Part shown: positions 5,702 to 6,772 of the stretch, in pieces
Layout of the letters: each line of letters opens with the position of its first letter
Position numbering within the stretch: position 1 is the stretch's first letter
NCBI GenBank assembly: GCA_020350865.1
Contig: CP070726.1
Location: 1,586,660 to 1,593,431, forward strand
DNA: 6,772 nt
Direction: 5' to 3'
DNA from: Thermoplasmata archaeon
GTDB taxonomy: Archaea; Thermoplasmatota; Thermoplasmata; GCA-020350865
Program-made: the position numbers and the translations under genes
Notes under the pieces: generated by a model
Databases searched by the model: none
What the model saw: the letters and a program-made list of their open reading frames with translations, nothing else
What the model was told of the DNA's origin: nothing

Positions 5702-6772
5702 TGGTCCACCTCGGTTTTGATGCCTTGAGGCTGGCAGCCGTGGCCTGTGCAACCGATTCGGATATGTCAGTTGGTCCTGTGGCCCCGCCGCAGACATAAA
5801 TGCCTTCTACGTTCGTTTCCAGGGGGGCTGAAAGCCCGTCTTTTTCCTTGAAAAAACCGTTTGAATCGAGTTCCACCTTCAAGGCCTTGGCCAGTCTTTT
5901 ATTTCTGGTGCTGGGAATAAGGCCTGTTGACAGCACCAGGAGGTCAACTTCCAGCTCTACCACCTCGCCTTTTTCAAGGTCCTCGTATTTGACGGTTAGG
6001 TTCCCTGTTTTTGGATTCTCGAAAACCTCCGAGGGTCTCCCCTTCACGTAATTGACGCCGTACCCCTTGGCCTTGGAAGAGAACTCGTGAAAACCCTTTC
6101 CATAGGTCTTCAGGTGGTTGTTGAATATGTAAATATCCACTGCCTCGTGATGCTCCTTGGCGATGATGGACTGCTTGGTGGCAATCATGCAGCACACCTT
6201 GGAGCAGTAGGGAATGCCCACCCTCTTCTCCCTGCCCACACACTGTATCCATGCAATCCGCTTGGGATGGGCGCCGTCCGAGGGCCTGATGATCTCGCCG
6301 CCAGTGGGGCCTCCCGCGTTCATGAGGCGCTCGAACTGCATGTTCGTTATGACATTCTGATATACACCATACCCATAGAGCCCTACAGGCGGCTCGAAGG
6401 CTTCTATTCCGGAGGCGATGATGATGCTGTCAACCTCTATATCCACTGGTTCCTGCTTCTGCCAGAGCACCACTGCATCTGCTCCCTCCTCCTTGCATGC
6501 CTTGACGCATTGGGCAATGGGGCATTCCCTGCATTGTATGCAGTCGATGATGCAGCCACCTATGCAGGCTCCCTCCTCTCTCTTCTTGCCGTACCGGCAG
6601 GCGTCATCCACAACATAGGTGTTGGGCACGGCCTGCGGAAAGGGGATGTAGATGAGCTTTCTATGACCCCCTATCTTTTCATCGAGCTCGTCGGGAACAT
6701 TGACGGGGCAAACCTCCGCACATTTGCCGCAGCCCTTGCACTTTTCCTCGTCTATGAAACGCGGCTTCTTTA
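5691..6772 (-). CDS. hdrA: HdrA-type flavin/Fe-S protein, N-terminal part outside window, no C-terminal ferredoxin
   Basis: The frame is open from the window edge (first whole codon at 6770) to a TAG at 5691-5693: 359 codons visible, 5' part missing. An internal GTG at 6629 is not the start, because conserved HdrA sequence continues upstream. Visible from the edge: the inserted ferredoxin domain (C11, C14, C17, C21 in CKGCGKCAEVCP, then IYIPFPQAVP), a Cys-rich second half (C58, C69, C73, C77, C80, C83, C88, C92), then the rest of the FAD fold with SGIEAFEP, the HdrA cluster motif C177-x11-C189-x3-C193C194, LLVLSTGLIPS, and the FAD-binding end GIYVCGGATGPTDISES. The protein stops about 30 residues after this, so the usual C-terminal two-cluster ferredoxin of HdrA is absent. 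It likely pairs with the downstream HdrA-MvhD protein as one half of a heterodimer and hands electrons to or from ferredoxin. The genes overlap by 11 bp, implying one mRNA. HdrA membership is secure; QmoA-like function is an alternative. Confidence 0.95.
   Translation of the reverse strand, partial: KKPRFIDEEKCKGCGKCAEVCPVNVPDELDEKIGGHRKLIYIPFPQAVPNTYVVDDACRYGKKREEGACIGGCIIDCIQCRECPIAQCVKACKEEGADAVVLWQKQEPVDIEVDSIIIASGIEAFEPPVGLYGYGVYQNVITNMQFERLMNAGGPTGGEIIRPSDGAHPKRIAWIQCVGREKRVGIPYCSKVCCMIATKQSIIAKEHHEAVDIYIFNNHLKTYGKGFHEFSSKAKGYGVNYVKGRPSEVFENPKTGNLTVKYEDLEKGEVVELEVDLLVLSTGLIPSTRNKRLAKALKVELDSNGFFKEKDGLSAPLETNVEGIYVCGGATGPTDISESVAQATAASLKASKPRWTNGE
5706..5712 (-). promoter_or_regulatory. 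Shine-Dalgarno that fixes the hdrA-mvhD start
   Basis: GAGGTGG on the minus strand, 4 nt before the ATG at 5701 and within the end of the upstream hdrA-like gene. It favours this start over the longer in-frame ATG at 5797, whose extra 32 residues look like out-of-frame translation of the upstream gene. Confidence 0.75.

Noticed and set aside
5702..5797. Longer start for the HdrA-MvhD gene at 5797
   Set aside because: The added 32 residues are unlike any HdrA N-terminus and overlap the upstream coding frame; the ATG at 5701 has a good Shine-Dalgarno and begins at the conserved VGVFVCDCG.
6627..6629. GTG at 6629 as start of the upstream HdrA gene
   Set aside because: The frame stays open to the window edge and encodes conserved HdrA sequence (ferredoxin motif and PFPQAVP) upstream, so this is an internal valine.

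Overview
This window is a dense, single-strand (minus) block of redox genes from an obligate anaerobe. In transcription order (right to left) it reads: an HdrA-type flavin/iron-sulfur protein (its 5' end lies outside the window), a second HdrA fused to a C-terminal MvhD domain, an HdrD-type protein (HdrC and HdrB fused), a 132-bp gap, a large FMN/FAD/[4Fe-4S] oxidoreductase of the 2,4-dienoyl-CoA reductase/old yellow enzyme family, and the first 139 codons of a small cysteine-containing protein that faintly resembles L-2-amino-thiazoline-4-carboxylate hydrolase-like proteins.

The first three genes overlap (11 bp, then a 4-bp ATGA) and have clear Shine-Dalgarno sequences, so they form one translationally coupled unit. 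Together they supply the parts of a soluble heterodisulfide-reductase-like electron-bifurcating or confurcating complex: flavin centres, ferredoxin domains, an MvhD entry domain and a twin CCG-domain active subunit. No hydrogenase, formate dehydrogenase or membrane subunit lies inside the window, so the partner that feeds MvhD is unknown. The two HdrA proteins look complementary. The upstream one has the inserted ferredoxin domain but no C-terminal ferredoxin; the fusion protein has no inserted ferredoxin but has the C-terminal two-cluster ferredoxin and MvhD. This suggests an HdrA/HdrA' heterodimer with separate electron entry and exit routes, loosely like the QmoA/QmoB pair.

The flavoenzyme gene after the gap may have its own promoter. 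It lacks a Shine-Dalgarno sequence and has an A/T-rich box centred about 26 bp before its ATG, the position expected of an archaeal TATA box on a leaderless mRNA. An oligo-T tract follows the Hdr unit. These signs, together with frequent AGG/AGA arginine codons in the stretch checked, make an archaeon the likelier source, but an Hdr-rich anaerobic bacterium (for example a sulfate reducer or syntroph) is not excluded. The flavoenzyme has the Fe-S motif, both nucleotide-binding regions and the catalytic tyrosine of 2,4-dienoyl-CoA reductase, but glutamine where the family's catalytic histidine should be. Inference: the locus could couple reduction or oxidation of an unsaturated acyl- or aryl-CoA to Hdr-type bifurcation. 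The plus strand holds only shadow open frames; no RNA genes, mobile elements, CRISPR arrays or notable repeats were seen.
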